A stretch of 64,000 bases of DNA from assembly GCF_018304945.1 (NCBI RefSeq), contig NZ_JAGQEE010000001.1:868001-932000 (forward strand), read 5' to 3'. A model generated the notes under the pieces. It ran no database searches, had not been told where the DNA came from, and was given only the letters and a program-made list of their open reading frames with translations. Both the position numbers and the translations under genes were made by a program. Positions 8,877 to 16,374 of this stretch are shown one piece after another. Source of the DNA: Collimonas humicola (GTDB taxonomy: Bacteria > Pseudomonadota > Gammaproteobacteria > Burkholderiales > Burkholderiaceae_D). Each line of letters opens with the position of its first letter. The stretch's first letter is position 1.

Positions 8877-10970
8877 CTACGTCTGAATAATCGTTCCATC
8901 TCCATACTCTCCTACAACGGGATCTAAATTTTCTGGCGAGTGAAGAATCGTGGGGCCTCGCGAGCAGGCCTGCCGCGTCAGGTACTCCGTCAATCCTTCT
9001 GCTTGAACTGCGAGAGGAATTTCCGCATGCATTTCTGTCAGCAATTCTTCCGTTGCTCTCACAATCCACTCTACCGTGCGATATTTCGGAGATACTATTT
9101 GAATGTTCTGCGAGTCAGTCTGGTCAAAGAAACCGTGTTGCAATTTGTGCCTGACATAAGAAAGAGCGGTGATCCCAGCAATGGTACGCTTTTCCAGATA
9201 AGCCTGATTCACGCCCTCATCATAACGGACAACGTTGTCTGGAAACTCGTATCCTTCATCTTCCAGAAGTGCCTCAGTGACGATGTTCGGCAGCAGAGGC
9301 CTCGCGTCTTCGTGACCGACTTCAAACAAGAGAATTTTCTTGAGCTTCTTCATTTCTCTCTGTTGTTCCGTGTCTGTTTTTTGGATGGCGATACTCGGAA
9401 AGTACTCGCGAATGAACGTGTTGGATTCGTTCATGAGCGCATCCCTGCTCAACTCTGGTTGTATTTGCAAGAATCTGTCGTCCATGTCCATCATCTTCCA
9501 GGCGTGGTTAAGGTCGTGAATGAGGAATTCGAGCGGGGACTGCCAGAACTCATCAACATAGACAGGTTCCGTTGATACCCCTACAAAATATATTGGAGTA
9601 CCACGGATTTTCATGAGGTCAGTAGCGGAAATGTTGTCAAAAGTCGGAATGATGATCACTTCTGGAAGTCGATGCATCAGCTCCTCGTACCGGTACCAGT
9701 ACTTCTTTTGAAAGTGGGTACTCAAATCTTTCTCAATGCGGCAGGCCACATCAAAGAAACCTACCGCTTCAAACAAGATACGCAGCGTCGGAGCATAGGG
9801 GCACATCGGGCCATTCTTGATCGTAACGTGGTGAAGCTTATGCAGCAACTGGTCGCGCATCGACGCAAGCGCGGCATTGCCGCTGCACTTCTCTTCTATT
9901 GCAGATAGCAGCAACTGGCTGCGAACGTACTCAACCACCGGCAACAACTCCAGGATTGGCGTATCCAGGCTATCGTTATTCGACGCAAACCGAGTCCGCA
10001 ATTCGCGGTAAACATCCAATGGTTTTTTTACAGTTTCCCGTATCCATTCATGATGAGAAACTCCCAGCGTTCTAGTAAAATTTTTCGCAATGAGCGCAGC
10101 GGCAATCTGTTTATGGTGACCGAAGATAAAGGAGCCTTCTTTCGCGTTCGGCGTAGTAATCACGCTCTCCGGAAGCCATCGGCCATCGATCTCTTTCGTT
10201 TCGGGAATTTCTACGAGGAATCCAATCGTGTCAACGATATGGCGCGGATCTGATGGAAGAGCGATGTCTTTAAGATGATCGCGATATCCGTGAGAAATGG
10301 TTCTATCCATATAGATTCGCGCTTCTTTTCCTGCTTCGTTCCGAACGAAATAGTATTTACGCTCGTCTAATTCCGCAATGCCATATTCTGGTGTATCTGA
10401 TCCGAACACTTTGCTGCCTGTTACCCTCAGTGCTGCAAAAATATTGCCAGGGATTCCGATTTCGTTTTGCTCATCTTCATCCCGAAGTAACCCGCCAGGC
10501 AGCGACATGCCCTCAGGGAAAAAAGTCCGGTTCACCGTCAGGAACTCCCGCCCGTGCTCGCCGTCTCGCATCACAAGCACGTCGACAGTCTTACGAACCA
10601 TGACTCCCTGATCGATTCGCTGCTTTGCCTGAATTTTGAGTTCTTGATCGGACAACAACGCGCTCACCACTGCGGATTGATGATCAACGTTTAGATATTT
10701 ACCGATGCAATTCTCAATCCCATTCTTGCGAATAGGATCACGCAGGCGATGGAACCAATAAACCATGTACAGCAGTGATTCAGCATAGAGGTTCGCTGGA
10801 TAATCTTGCGTATCGAGAGCTATCGCGTATTTGTCGAGTATTGCCAAAACAGTGTCCGCGATCGTGTCGCGTTGCCCGACTGAGGACAAAGATGAAAGAT
10901 CGTCGATAATTCCTGGGAATTCACTGGTGCCTGATAATTCGGTGATCGGCGCAGGCGCGTTAAATGCCAT
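8877..10970 (-). CDS. Unrecognised 697-aa protein: degenerate Nudix region plus HDxxH-containing C-terminal part
   Basis: I do not recognise this family. Residues ~120-310 look like a Nudix fold: VDVLVMRD, LPGG at ~157-160, DPRHIVDTIGFLVEIP and FIFGHHKQIAAALIAK parallel segments of the neighbouring NrtR-like protein (LPGG, DPRGYSVTLAYYALV, IAFDHRYIIDMAQQRL). The Nudix glutamates are lost (AALRVTGSKVFG where REL-EE-G is expected), so it is probably non-catalytic. The C-terminal ~380 residues contain H485-D486-x-x-H489 in LIHDLNHAWKMM, a possible metal site. No signal peptide or membrane helix is seen. ATG 10970 has AAGGA seven bases upstream; an in-frame ATG at 10997 lacks one. It is 28 bp downstream of the NrtR-like gene on the same strand, so probably one operon. 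Base composition is AT-rich compared with the flanks, suggesting transfer. Confidence 0.8.
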   Translation of the reverse strand: MAFNAPAPITELSGTSEFPGIIDDLSSLSSVGQRDTIADTVLAILDKYAIALDTQDYPANLYAESLLYMVYWFHRLRDPIRKNGIENCIGKYLNVDHQSAVVSALLSDQELKIQAKQRIDQGVMVRKTVDVLVMRDGEHGREFLTVNRTFFPEGMSLPGGLLRDEDEQNEIGIPGNIFAALRVTGSKVFGSDTPEYGIAELDERKYYFVRNEAGKEARIYMDRTISHGYRDHLKDIALPSDPRHIVDTIGFLVEIPETKEIDGRWLPESVITTPNAKEGSFIFGHHKQIAAALIAKNFTRTLGVSHHEWIRETVKKPLDVYRELRTRFASNNDSLDTPILELLPVVEYVRSQLLLSAIEEKCSGNAALASMRDQLLHKLHHVTIKNGPMCPYAPTLRILFEAVGFFDVACRIEKDLSTHFQKKYWYRYEELMHRLPEVIIIPTFDNISATDLMKIRGTPIYFVGVSTEPVYVDEFWQSPLEFLIHDLNHAWKMMDMDDRFLQIQPELSRDALMNESNTFIREYFPSIAIQKTDTEQQREMKKLKKILLFEVGHEDARPLLPNIVTEALLEDEGYEFPDNVVRYDEGVNQAYLEKRTIAGITALSYVRHKLQHGFFDQTDSQNIQIVSPKYRTVEWIVRATEELLTEMHAEIPLAVQAEGLTEYLTRQACSRGPTILHSPENLDPVVGEYGDGTIIQT

Positions 10971-10998
10971 CTTGTTTTCCTTAACGATTTCTCTCATG

Positions 10999-11688
10999 TT
11001 AAACGCTTAAATTGCGTTCAAAATTAACAATATCAACGCCTGGTTTCAGGGTATAGAGCTGCGCCAATCGTCCCCCTGAAGATATTTTTTCATTCGAAAT
11101 TTCAAACATTTCCGATGCCTCAATTCGTCGCATCAAGCTTTTTCTTTGAATTGGCTTTTCGATGATTGCTTCAATGACCTTGATCAATTGGCCTATGCTG
11201 AATTTTTCTGGCAAACAAAATACTGGAATCATCGAATACAGCGTTTTCTGTTGAAGTCGCTGCTGCGCCATATCAATGATGTATCGATGGTCGAAAGCAA
11301 TCATTAGCTTGGGCAATTCACTCACGTTCAACCAGCAGCTGCTCTCTACGGACGAGATTTTGGACTCAACGTCCTGATGCGCCACCAGCGCATAATAGGC
11401 AAGCGTCACGCTATATCCACGCGGGTCACGCCTAGGCCCGGAGATTACCTGCAGTTGTTCTAAATAGCTCGGTACAAGCCCCGTTTTGCTCAGCAACTTT
11501 CGACGCGCAGTCATATCAGTGTTTTCATCCAAGCTGATATCAATAAATCCACCTGGCAGCCCCCAATAACCCGCAAACGGAGATTCAGCGCGCTTGGCCA
11601 TGAGCACTTTCAAAACGCCATCGTGCACAGTGAAAAGTACGCTGTCTACAGTGAACAGGGGTTTATCTATTTGCAATATGGCATTCAT
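10999..11688 (-). CDS. nrtR: NrtR-like Nudix-domain transcriptional regulator
   Basis: 229-aa protein with an N-terminal Nudix domain (residues ~10-145) and a C-terminal winged helix (SLMRRIEASEMFEIS, SGGRLAQLYTLKPG). The opening FTVDSVLFTVHDGVLKVLMAKR and YWGLPGGFID are typical of NrtR, the ADP-ribose-sensing repressor of NAD genes. The Nudix box is altered: RRKLLSKTG at 62-70 replaces RELxEExG and two residues are inserted after GGFID, so hydrolysis is unlikely, as in many NrtR sensors. Start ATG 11686-11688 is preferred because it begins at the conserved N-terminus; the frame to 11766 would cover an operator. Divergent from the prs-nadV pair. Confidence 0.85.
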   Translation of the reverse strand: MNAILQIDKPLFTVDSVLFTVHDGVLKVLMAKRAESPFAGYWGLPGGFIDISLDENTDMTARRKLLSKTGLVPSYLEQLQVISGPRRDPRGYSVTLAYYALVAHQDVESKISSVESSCWLNVSELPKLMIAFDHRYIIDMAQQRLQQKTLYSMIPVFCLPEKFSIGQLIKVIEAIIEKPIQRKSLMRRIEASEMFEISNEKISSGGRLAQLYTLKPGVDIVNFERNLSV

Positions 11689-11704
11689 TTTTCTTGTCTT
11701 TTTA

Positions 11705-11717
11705 TGTCTTTGGGACA
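11705..11717. promoter_or_regulatory. Candidate NrtR operator, copy 1
   Basis: TGTC at 11705-11708 and GACA at 11714-11717 form a dyad with a 5-base spacer, embedded in TTTATGTCTTTGGGACACTT. It lies 16 bp upstream of the NrtR-like start. The same pattern recurs at 11776-11788. Confidence 0.5.
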
Positions 11718-11775
11718 CTTTCCTTATAGCATAAATGGCAGCTTGATAAAAGTTGCCAAATTTCACTTTACTTTA

Positions 11776-11788
11776 TGTCTCAAGGACA
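11776..11788. promoter_or_regulatory. Candidate NrtR operator, copy 2
   Basis: TGTC at 11776-11779 and GACA at 11785-11788, again five bases apart. One more pair on each side extends it to ATGTC/GACAT, and the 5' flank TTTATGTCT matches copy 1 exactly. Centre-to-centre distance from copy 1 is 71 bp. Two like dyads in one divergent region suggest control of both the NrtR-like unit and prs-nadV. Confidence 0.5.
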
Positions 11789-11894
11789 TTAATATCTATC
11801 CATGTTTTATTCATCCCTCGATAAAACTAAAGAAAGCATAGTCAAACGAGCAAGAATTGACTGCGCTCTGATTACTTCAAAACAGGGTTAGCAA

Positions 11895-12758
11895 ATGGGC
11901 AGCCACGTTACAAGCAACAATCGATATTTTTTACCAAATCATCAACAAGCTGAAGATTCGTTTAAGCATTTTCAATTTAAGAGCGGTGAAAATCACCTCC
12001 AAATTTTGGCGCCCAGCAGTCCCCACGTCGAAATCATGTTTCGCTACAGCGGAGATCAATCGCTAATCCAGCTCTTGCTGCTGACCGATGCACTTCGCCG
12101 CCAGGGCGCAAATGTGATCGACTTATGTATTCCCTATTTTCCAGGTGCAAGACAAGACCGCGTTTGCAATGCAGGCGAACCACTGTCGGTGAAGGTCTAC
12201 GCCGATCTAATCAATCAACAGCACTATCAAAAGGTTTGCGTTTTTGATCCCCACAGCGATGTGGTCGTTGCCCTTTTGAATAACGTCCATGTCGTCAAAA
12301 ACCATCTATTCATCAGAGACGTCGTGAATGACATCCGATCAGATTTTATTTTGGTCTCGCCGGATGCCGGTTCGAATAAAAAAATCTTTGAATTATCTTG
12401 TCAGCTGGGCGGATTGCCCGTGATCCGGGCGGACAAAATTCGCGACGTACGGAACGGAGCAATTATCGGCACAGAGATTTATTGTGACGATTTGAGCGGG
12501 AAGACGGCAGTGATTGTCGATGACATTTGTGCCGGCGGTAGGACTTTTATCGAATTGGCGAAAAAACTAAAGGCCAAAAACTGCAAAAAAATCATCTTGG
12601 CTGTGTCTCACTACGAAGGCACCGCCGATGAGAAAAAATTAATGGAAAGCGGCATTGATGCGATATACACCACCAACAGCTTGCATGACTCCGCCGCAAC
12701 GGCATTTCTAAACGTAAAAAATATCTGGCACTTTATGCCCGCACAAGGAGAAAAATAA
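11895..12758 (+). CDS. prs: Ribose-phosphate pyrophosphokinase-like protein
   Basis: 287-aa PRPP-synthetase-family protein, shorter than the usual ~315. Visible family motifs: PYFPGARQDRVCNAGEPLSV (ATP loop and following segment), VFDPHSDVV (histidine region), SPDAGSNKK, and the PRPP loop VDDICAGGRT at residues 208-217. It should pyrophosphorylate a ribose-5-phosphate-type substrate with ATP. Its TAA overlaps the ATG of the nicotinamide phosphoribosyltransferase gene by one base, so the products are made together, consistent with PRPP supply for NMN synthesis. An alternative is the ADP-ribose pyrophosphate synthetase (Adps) role known from phage NARP1 pairs. AT-rich like the rest of the island. 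Confidence 0.88.
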   Translation: MGSHVTSNNRYFLPNHQQAEDSFKHFQFKSGENHLQILAPSSPHVEIMFRYSGDQSLIQLLLLTDALRRQGANVIDLCIPYFPGARQDRVCNAGEPLSVKVYADLINQQHYQKVCVFDPHSDVVVALLNNVHVVKNHLFIRDVVNDIRSDFILVSPDAGSNKKIFELSCQLGGLPVIRADKIRDVRNGAIIGTEIYCDDLSGKTAVIVDDICAGGRTFIELAKKLKAKNCKKIILAVSHYEGTADEKKLMESGIDAIYTTNSLHDSAATAFLNVKNIWHFMPAQGEK

Positions 12759-14227
12759 TGAACTTGAATCCCGCCACTGCGATCGATGGCTACAAAGTCG
12801 ATCATCGCCGCCAATATCCCGACAATACTGAAGTTGTATTCAGCAATCTGACTGCCAGAACAACTCGCCGCGAATACACCGATCACCTGGTTTTTTTTGG
12901 ATTACAGTATTTTATAAAAAGTTTTTTAATCAAAAGCTGGGAAGAAGATTTTTTTAAACAGCCAAAAGACGAAGTCATCCGTCGCTTTTCTCGTCGTATA
13001 AATAATTATTTGGGTCCGAATAATGTCGGCACTCAGCACATTGCGGATCTCCACGACCTAGGCTACTTGCCCATAAAAATTATGGCATTGCCCGAAGGTT
13101 CAGTTTACTCGCTAAGGGTGCCATGTCTTGTGATTTTTAATACAGACGAGCGATTTTTTTGGCTCACCAATTATTTAGAAACGATCCTCTCGACCAATGT
13201 ATGGGGCATGTGCACCAGTGCGACTACAGCGCACGAATACAAAAAAATACTGACGACTTACGCACTAGAAACCGACGGCAGCACCGAGTTCGTGAATTGG
13301 CAAGGACACGACTTTAGTTTTCGCGGCATGTATGGCGCTGAAGCTGCCACAATGAGCGGTGCTGCGCACTTATTGAGTTTTACAGGCACAGACACCATTC
13401 CTGCCATCGATTTCCTGGAAGACTTTTACGGAGCCAATAGCGATTTAGAGCTGGTTGGCGGCAGTGTTGCAGCAACGGAGCATTCAGTCATGTGCGCCGG
13501 CGGCATGGACAATGAACTTGAAACCTTCCGGCGCTTGATTCAGGACATCTATCCGGCTGGAATCGTTAGTATCGTGTCGGACTCCTGGGATTTCTGGCAA
13601 GTGATGACGGACTTTACCGTCAAACTTAAAGAACAGATTTTGGCGCGAGATGGGAAAGTCGTGTTTCGTCCCGATACCGGTTGCCCAGTCAAAATGATTT
13701 GTGGCGATGCAGATGCCGAAATCGGCTCGCCAGAATACAAAGGCGCGATTGAATGCTTGTGGGAAGTGTTTGGCGGTAGCGAAACTAAGCAAGGCTACAA
13801 AATTCTGAATCCCCGTGTTGGATTGATTTATGGCGACTCCATCACTATTGAGCGCGCCACGGCAATTTGTGCAGGACTCAAAGCCAAAGGATTTGCCTCA
13901 ACCAATGTGGTTTTTGGAATTGGCAGTTACACCTATCAGTACGTCACACGCGATACCGATGGTTTCGCCGTTAAAGCGACTTTCGCCAAAATTTCCGGTG
14001 AAAATCGCGAAATTTTCAAAGCGCCCAAAACGGGAGATGGAACCAAGAATTCTGCCAAAGGCCTGGTAGCAGTATACAAAAATGAGCGAGGTGAATTTTA
14101 TTTGAAGGATCAAGCGAGCTGGAATGAAGTCAATAACTGCGAATTTGTTCCCGTGTTTGAAAACGGAAAATTACTCAACGCGGTAACCCTTACTGAGGTA
14201 AGGGAACGTTTGGCCGCCGCGATTTAA
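12758..14227 (+). CDS. nadV: Nicotinamide phosphoribosyltransferase (NadV/NAMPT family)
   Basis: 489 aa, almost the length of human NAMPT. Conserved landmarks: DGYKVDHRRQYPDNT near the N-terminus, D212 in FTGTDTIPA (the Asp that selects nicotinamide over nicotinic acid), H242 in ATEHSVMCAGG (the histidine phosphorylated by ATP), VSDSWDFW, and RPDTG at 304-308. The family joins nicotinamide and PRPP into NMN in the cytoplasm for NAD salvage. AAGGAG ends seven bases before ATG 12758, which overlaps the prs stop. A nicotinamide-ADP-ribose transferase (Namat) role, as in phage NARP1, cannot be excluded by eye. Low GC suggests horizontal origin. Confidence 0.92.
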   Translation: MNLNPATAIDGYKVDHRRQYPDNTEVVFSNLTARTTRREYTDHLVFFGLQYFIKSFLIKSWEEDFFKQPKDEVIRRFSRRINNYLGPNNVGTQHIADLHDLGYLPIKIMALPEGSVYSLRVPCLVIFNTDERFFWLTNYLETILSTNVWGMCTSATTAHEYKKILTTYALETDGSTEFVNWQGHDFSFRGMYGAEAATMSGAAHLLSFTGTDTIPAIDFLEDFYGANSDLELVGGSVAATEHSVMCAGGMDNELETFRRLIQDIYPAGIVSIVSDSWDFWQVMTDFTVKLKEQILARDGKVVFRPDTGCPVKMICGDADAEIGSPEYKGAIECLWEVFGGSETKQGYKILNPRVGLIYGDSITIERATAICAGLKAKGFASTNVVFGIGSYTYQYVTRDTDGFAVKATFAKISGENREIFKAPKTGDGTKNSAKGLVAVYKNERGEFYLKDQASWNEVNNCEFVPVFENGKLLNAVTLTEVRERLAAAI

Positions 14228-14235
14228 TTGCGGAC

Positions 14236-14272
14236 CAGACTTGACCCGACAGTTCCCGTCGGGTCAAGTCTG
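14236..14272. terminator. 15-bp perfect hairpin between convergent genes
   Basis: The arms 14236-14250 (CAGACTTGACCCGAC) and 14258-14272 pair without mismatch around a 7-base loop. It begins 8 bp after the nadV stop and ends 12 bp before the stop of the convergent SPFH gene. There is no clear T run, so it may act as a bidirectional transcript end or RNA-stabilising structure. It also marks the right edge of the AT-rich island. Confidence 0.6.
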
Positions 14273-14284
14273 AACTATTGCACG

Positions 14285-16249
14285 TTAAGCGCGCGGCGCC
14301 TGGTCCTGTTTCAGCGACTGCGCCAGCTCACCAGCCTTGAGCGAGCCCATCAGCGACAGCAAGGTGTTAAACGCATTGGTATCGCCACCGCCGCCCATCT
14401 GGATCTGCGGCACCAGAGGCACCTTGGACGTTTCAAACGCTTCGGCCAGGCGCAGCATCACGGTTTGCATCAGCTGCTTGTCGGCGCCCTCTCCCTGCAT
14501 CGCCTCCGATTTGGCCTTGATCGCCGACGCTTCAGCCTCGCCTACCGACCGGATCGCGGAAGCACGGCCGGAGCCTTCCATTTCCTGCTTGAATTTCTCC
14601 GCATGGGCCAGCGCTTCGATTTCCTGGCGCCTCTTTTCAGCCGCCTTGACATTGGCAGAGCCCTGGTTTTCCTTGATCGAGATATCCACCAGCGAACCGG
14701 TCAGTTCCTTTTGCTTGGAGGCGCGCTGTTCAGCCTCGTTGAGCTCGCGCTCCTTGTCGGCGGCGATCTGCTTTTGCGCAAAGGTTTCCACCTGCTCGCG
14801 GGCGATCTGGCGGTCACGCAGCTGCGCCATGATATTTTCGATCTTGGTGTCGCCTGGCTGCGGCTTCGGCGTACCGATCAAGACTTCCTGGAATTCCAGC
14901 GAGTAGGCCTGGAAGCGCTCTTTCATGTCGGCCGAAGCATTACCCTGCAATTCGCTGCGCGACTGGATCAGTTCGATGAAGGTCTTGGTTTGCGAGACGT
15001 TCTTGAAATACGAGGACACCATCGGATCGAGCGTCTGCTCCACCAGCTGGGCGACATTGCCGAAACGCTGCACTACCATCGGCGCTTTGCGGTAGTCGAT
15101 ATGCACCACCACCGACAACGGCAGCTGCGGCTCAAACGCGTCCTTGGTGATCAAGGTGATCTCGCGCAGGTTGCTGTCGAAGCTGGAACCGCTCTCGCCG
15201 GACTTCCACATCAGCACGAAGTTGGTGGTCGGCACCAGCTCGATCTTGCCGGCGTATGTGTTGAATGCATACTTCCCGGGCATCAATGGATCGCGCCAGA
15301 CGCCGCGGCAACCGCTTTCGACCAGCTCGCCATGGCTGTATTCCTTGCCGGACAAATCGGAACCCTTGCGCCCGGTATAGGACACCACCACGCCGACATA
15401 GCCGACCGGAATGATGGTCTTCTTGATCAGCTCAACCGTGGCAAACAAGCGGTTGATGTAATACGTGCCCTCCACCAGCACCCGCTCCTGGCGGCCGCGC
15501 TGGCCGCCGGCGGCGAGGAATTTCTCCGGTTCCTGGAAGGAGTTGTGGCTGTCGCCGACATCCGGCGCCAGCAGCTCGTCCTTGGGCAAGCCGGGGCCGT
15601 CCTGCACAGTGACGATCGCCAGCTGGTCGGAATCGTGGGTGCCGGCCACTTCCTTCAGCACCACCGGGGTAAAGCCGCTGCGCTCATCCAGCACGCCGCG
15701 CATCTGCTCGTAATACGCCTTTTCCTGGGCATCCAGCGACAGCGAATAAGTCGCTTCTTCCGTCATCACCACGAACAGCGCCGGATTGATGATGTGCGTG
15801 CCCTCGCGCAGGATCTTGCGCTGCGGCCCTTTCTGGCCGCCGCCTTCAAGGAAGGAGCGGACGTCGCGGAAGTCCTCCACCTTGGCGTTGTCGGCCAGCG
15901 TCTGTCCCGCAGGCAGGTCGATGCCGTCGCGCGCAAAGACATAGCCGATGCGTCCCTGGGTCACCGATACCATCGGATGGATGTGCACGCGGAACTGGAA
16001 CGGCGCAAAAAAGTGGAAGCCGCCGCGCCGCAGGTCAGGCTGCAAGCCAGCCTCGCCATGCAAGGCCAGCAAGCCGGCTTTCACCGAGCCGCTCGAACTC
16101 CACAACTTCTCGACCACGCCGATCCGGTCGTTGGGTATGTATCGGATGATGCCCGACACCGAAAAAAATATGGCAAGCAAGATGGCCGCCGCCACCAGAA
16201 TGATAAGCGCCGTGGGCAACCAGCCCAGGCTTGTGATCAGATTCAGCAT
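14285..16249 (-). CDS. SPFH/band-7 domain (flotillin-like) membrane protein
   Basis: 654-aa protein with one N-terminal membrane helix (residues ~10-33) and a soluble remainder. A split SPFH-like region contains two related segments, around ARDGIDLPAGQTLADN and around LVEGTYYINRLFATVELIKK to VEQTLDPMVSSYFKN. A long charged coiled coil (~470-590; REQVETFAQKQIAADKERE) and a Gly-rich tail (MGGGGDTNAFN) follow, as in flotillins. Such proteins form membrane scaffolds; client unknown. The adjacent three-repeat YbjQ-like gene at 16375-17505 lies upstream on the same strand, 125 bp away, so the two may be co-transcribed. Confidence 0.85.
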   Translation of the reverse strand: MLNLITSLGWLPTALIILVAAAILLAIFFSVSGIIRYIPNDRIGVVEKLWSSSGSVKAGLLALHGEAGLQPDLRRGGFHFFAPFQFRVHIHPMVSVTQGRIGYVFARDGIDLPAGQTLADNAKVEDFRDVRSFLEGGGQKGPQRKILREGTHIINPALFVVMTEEATYSLSLDAQEKAYYEQMRGVLDERSGFTPVVLKEVAGTHDSDQLAIVTVQDGPGLPKDELLAPDVGDSHNSFQEPEKFLAAGGQRGRQERVLVEGTYYINRLFATVELIKKTIIPVGYVGVVVSYTGRKGSDLSGKEYSHGELVESGCRGVWRDPLMPGKYAFNTYAGKIELVPTTNFVLMWKSGESGSSFDSNLREITLITKDAFEPQLPLSVVVHIDYRKAPMVVQRFGNVAQLVEQTLDPMVSSYFKNVSQTKTFIELIQSRSELQGNASADMKERFQAYSLEFQEVLIGTPKPQPGDTKIENIMAQLRDRQIAREQVETFAQKQIAADKERELNEAEQRASKQKELTGSLVDISIKENQGSANVKAAEKRRQEIEALAHAEKFKQEMEGSGRASAIRSVGEAEASAIKAKSEAMQGEGADKQLMQTVMLRLAEAFETSKVPLVPQIQMGGGGDTNAFNTLLSLMGSLKAGELAQSLKQDQAPRA

Positions 16250-16374
16250 TTCATTTCTTTCTTTTATTGTTGAGTGCTACGTTTTCCCCGTCGCCACGCG
16301 CCTGCCGGCGATTTTCCAGCCAGAGTGTCATAGCAAAGTGTGGGATTTTTTATGACGATATGGGGCTGGCGCCG

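Noticed and set aside
10999..11766. Active Nudix hydrolase with a start at 11766
   Set aside because: Nudix-box glutamates are missing and the longer start would place an operator dyad inside the gene; NrtR-type regulator from 11688 fits better.
14228..16273. 681-codon open frame on the + strand
   Set aside because: Antisense shadow of the SPFH gene; Arg/His/Gln/Leu-rich translation without any domain, caused by GC-rich codon bias.
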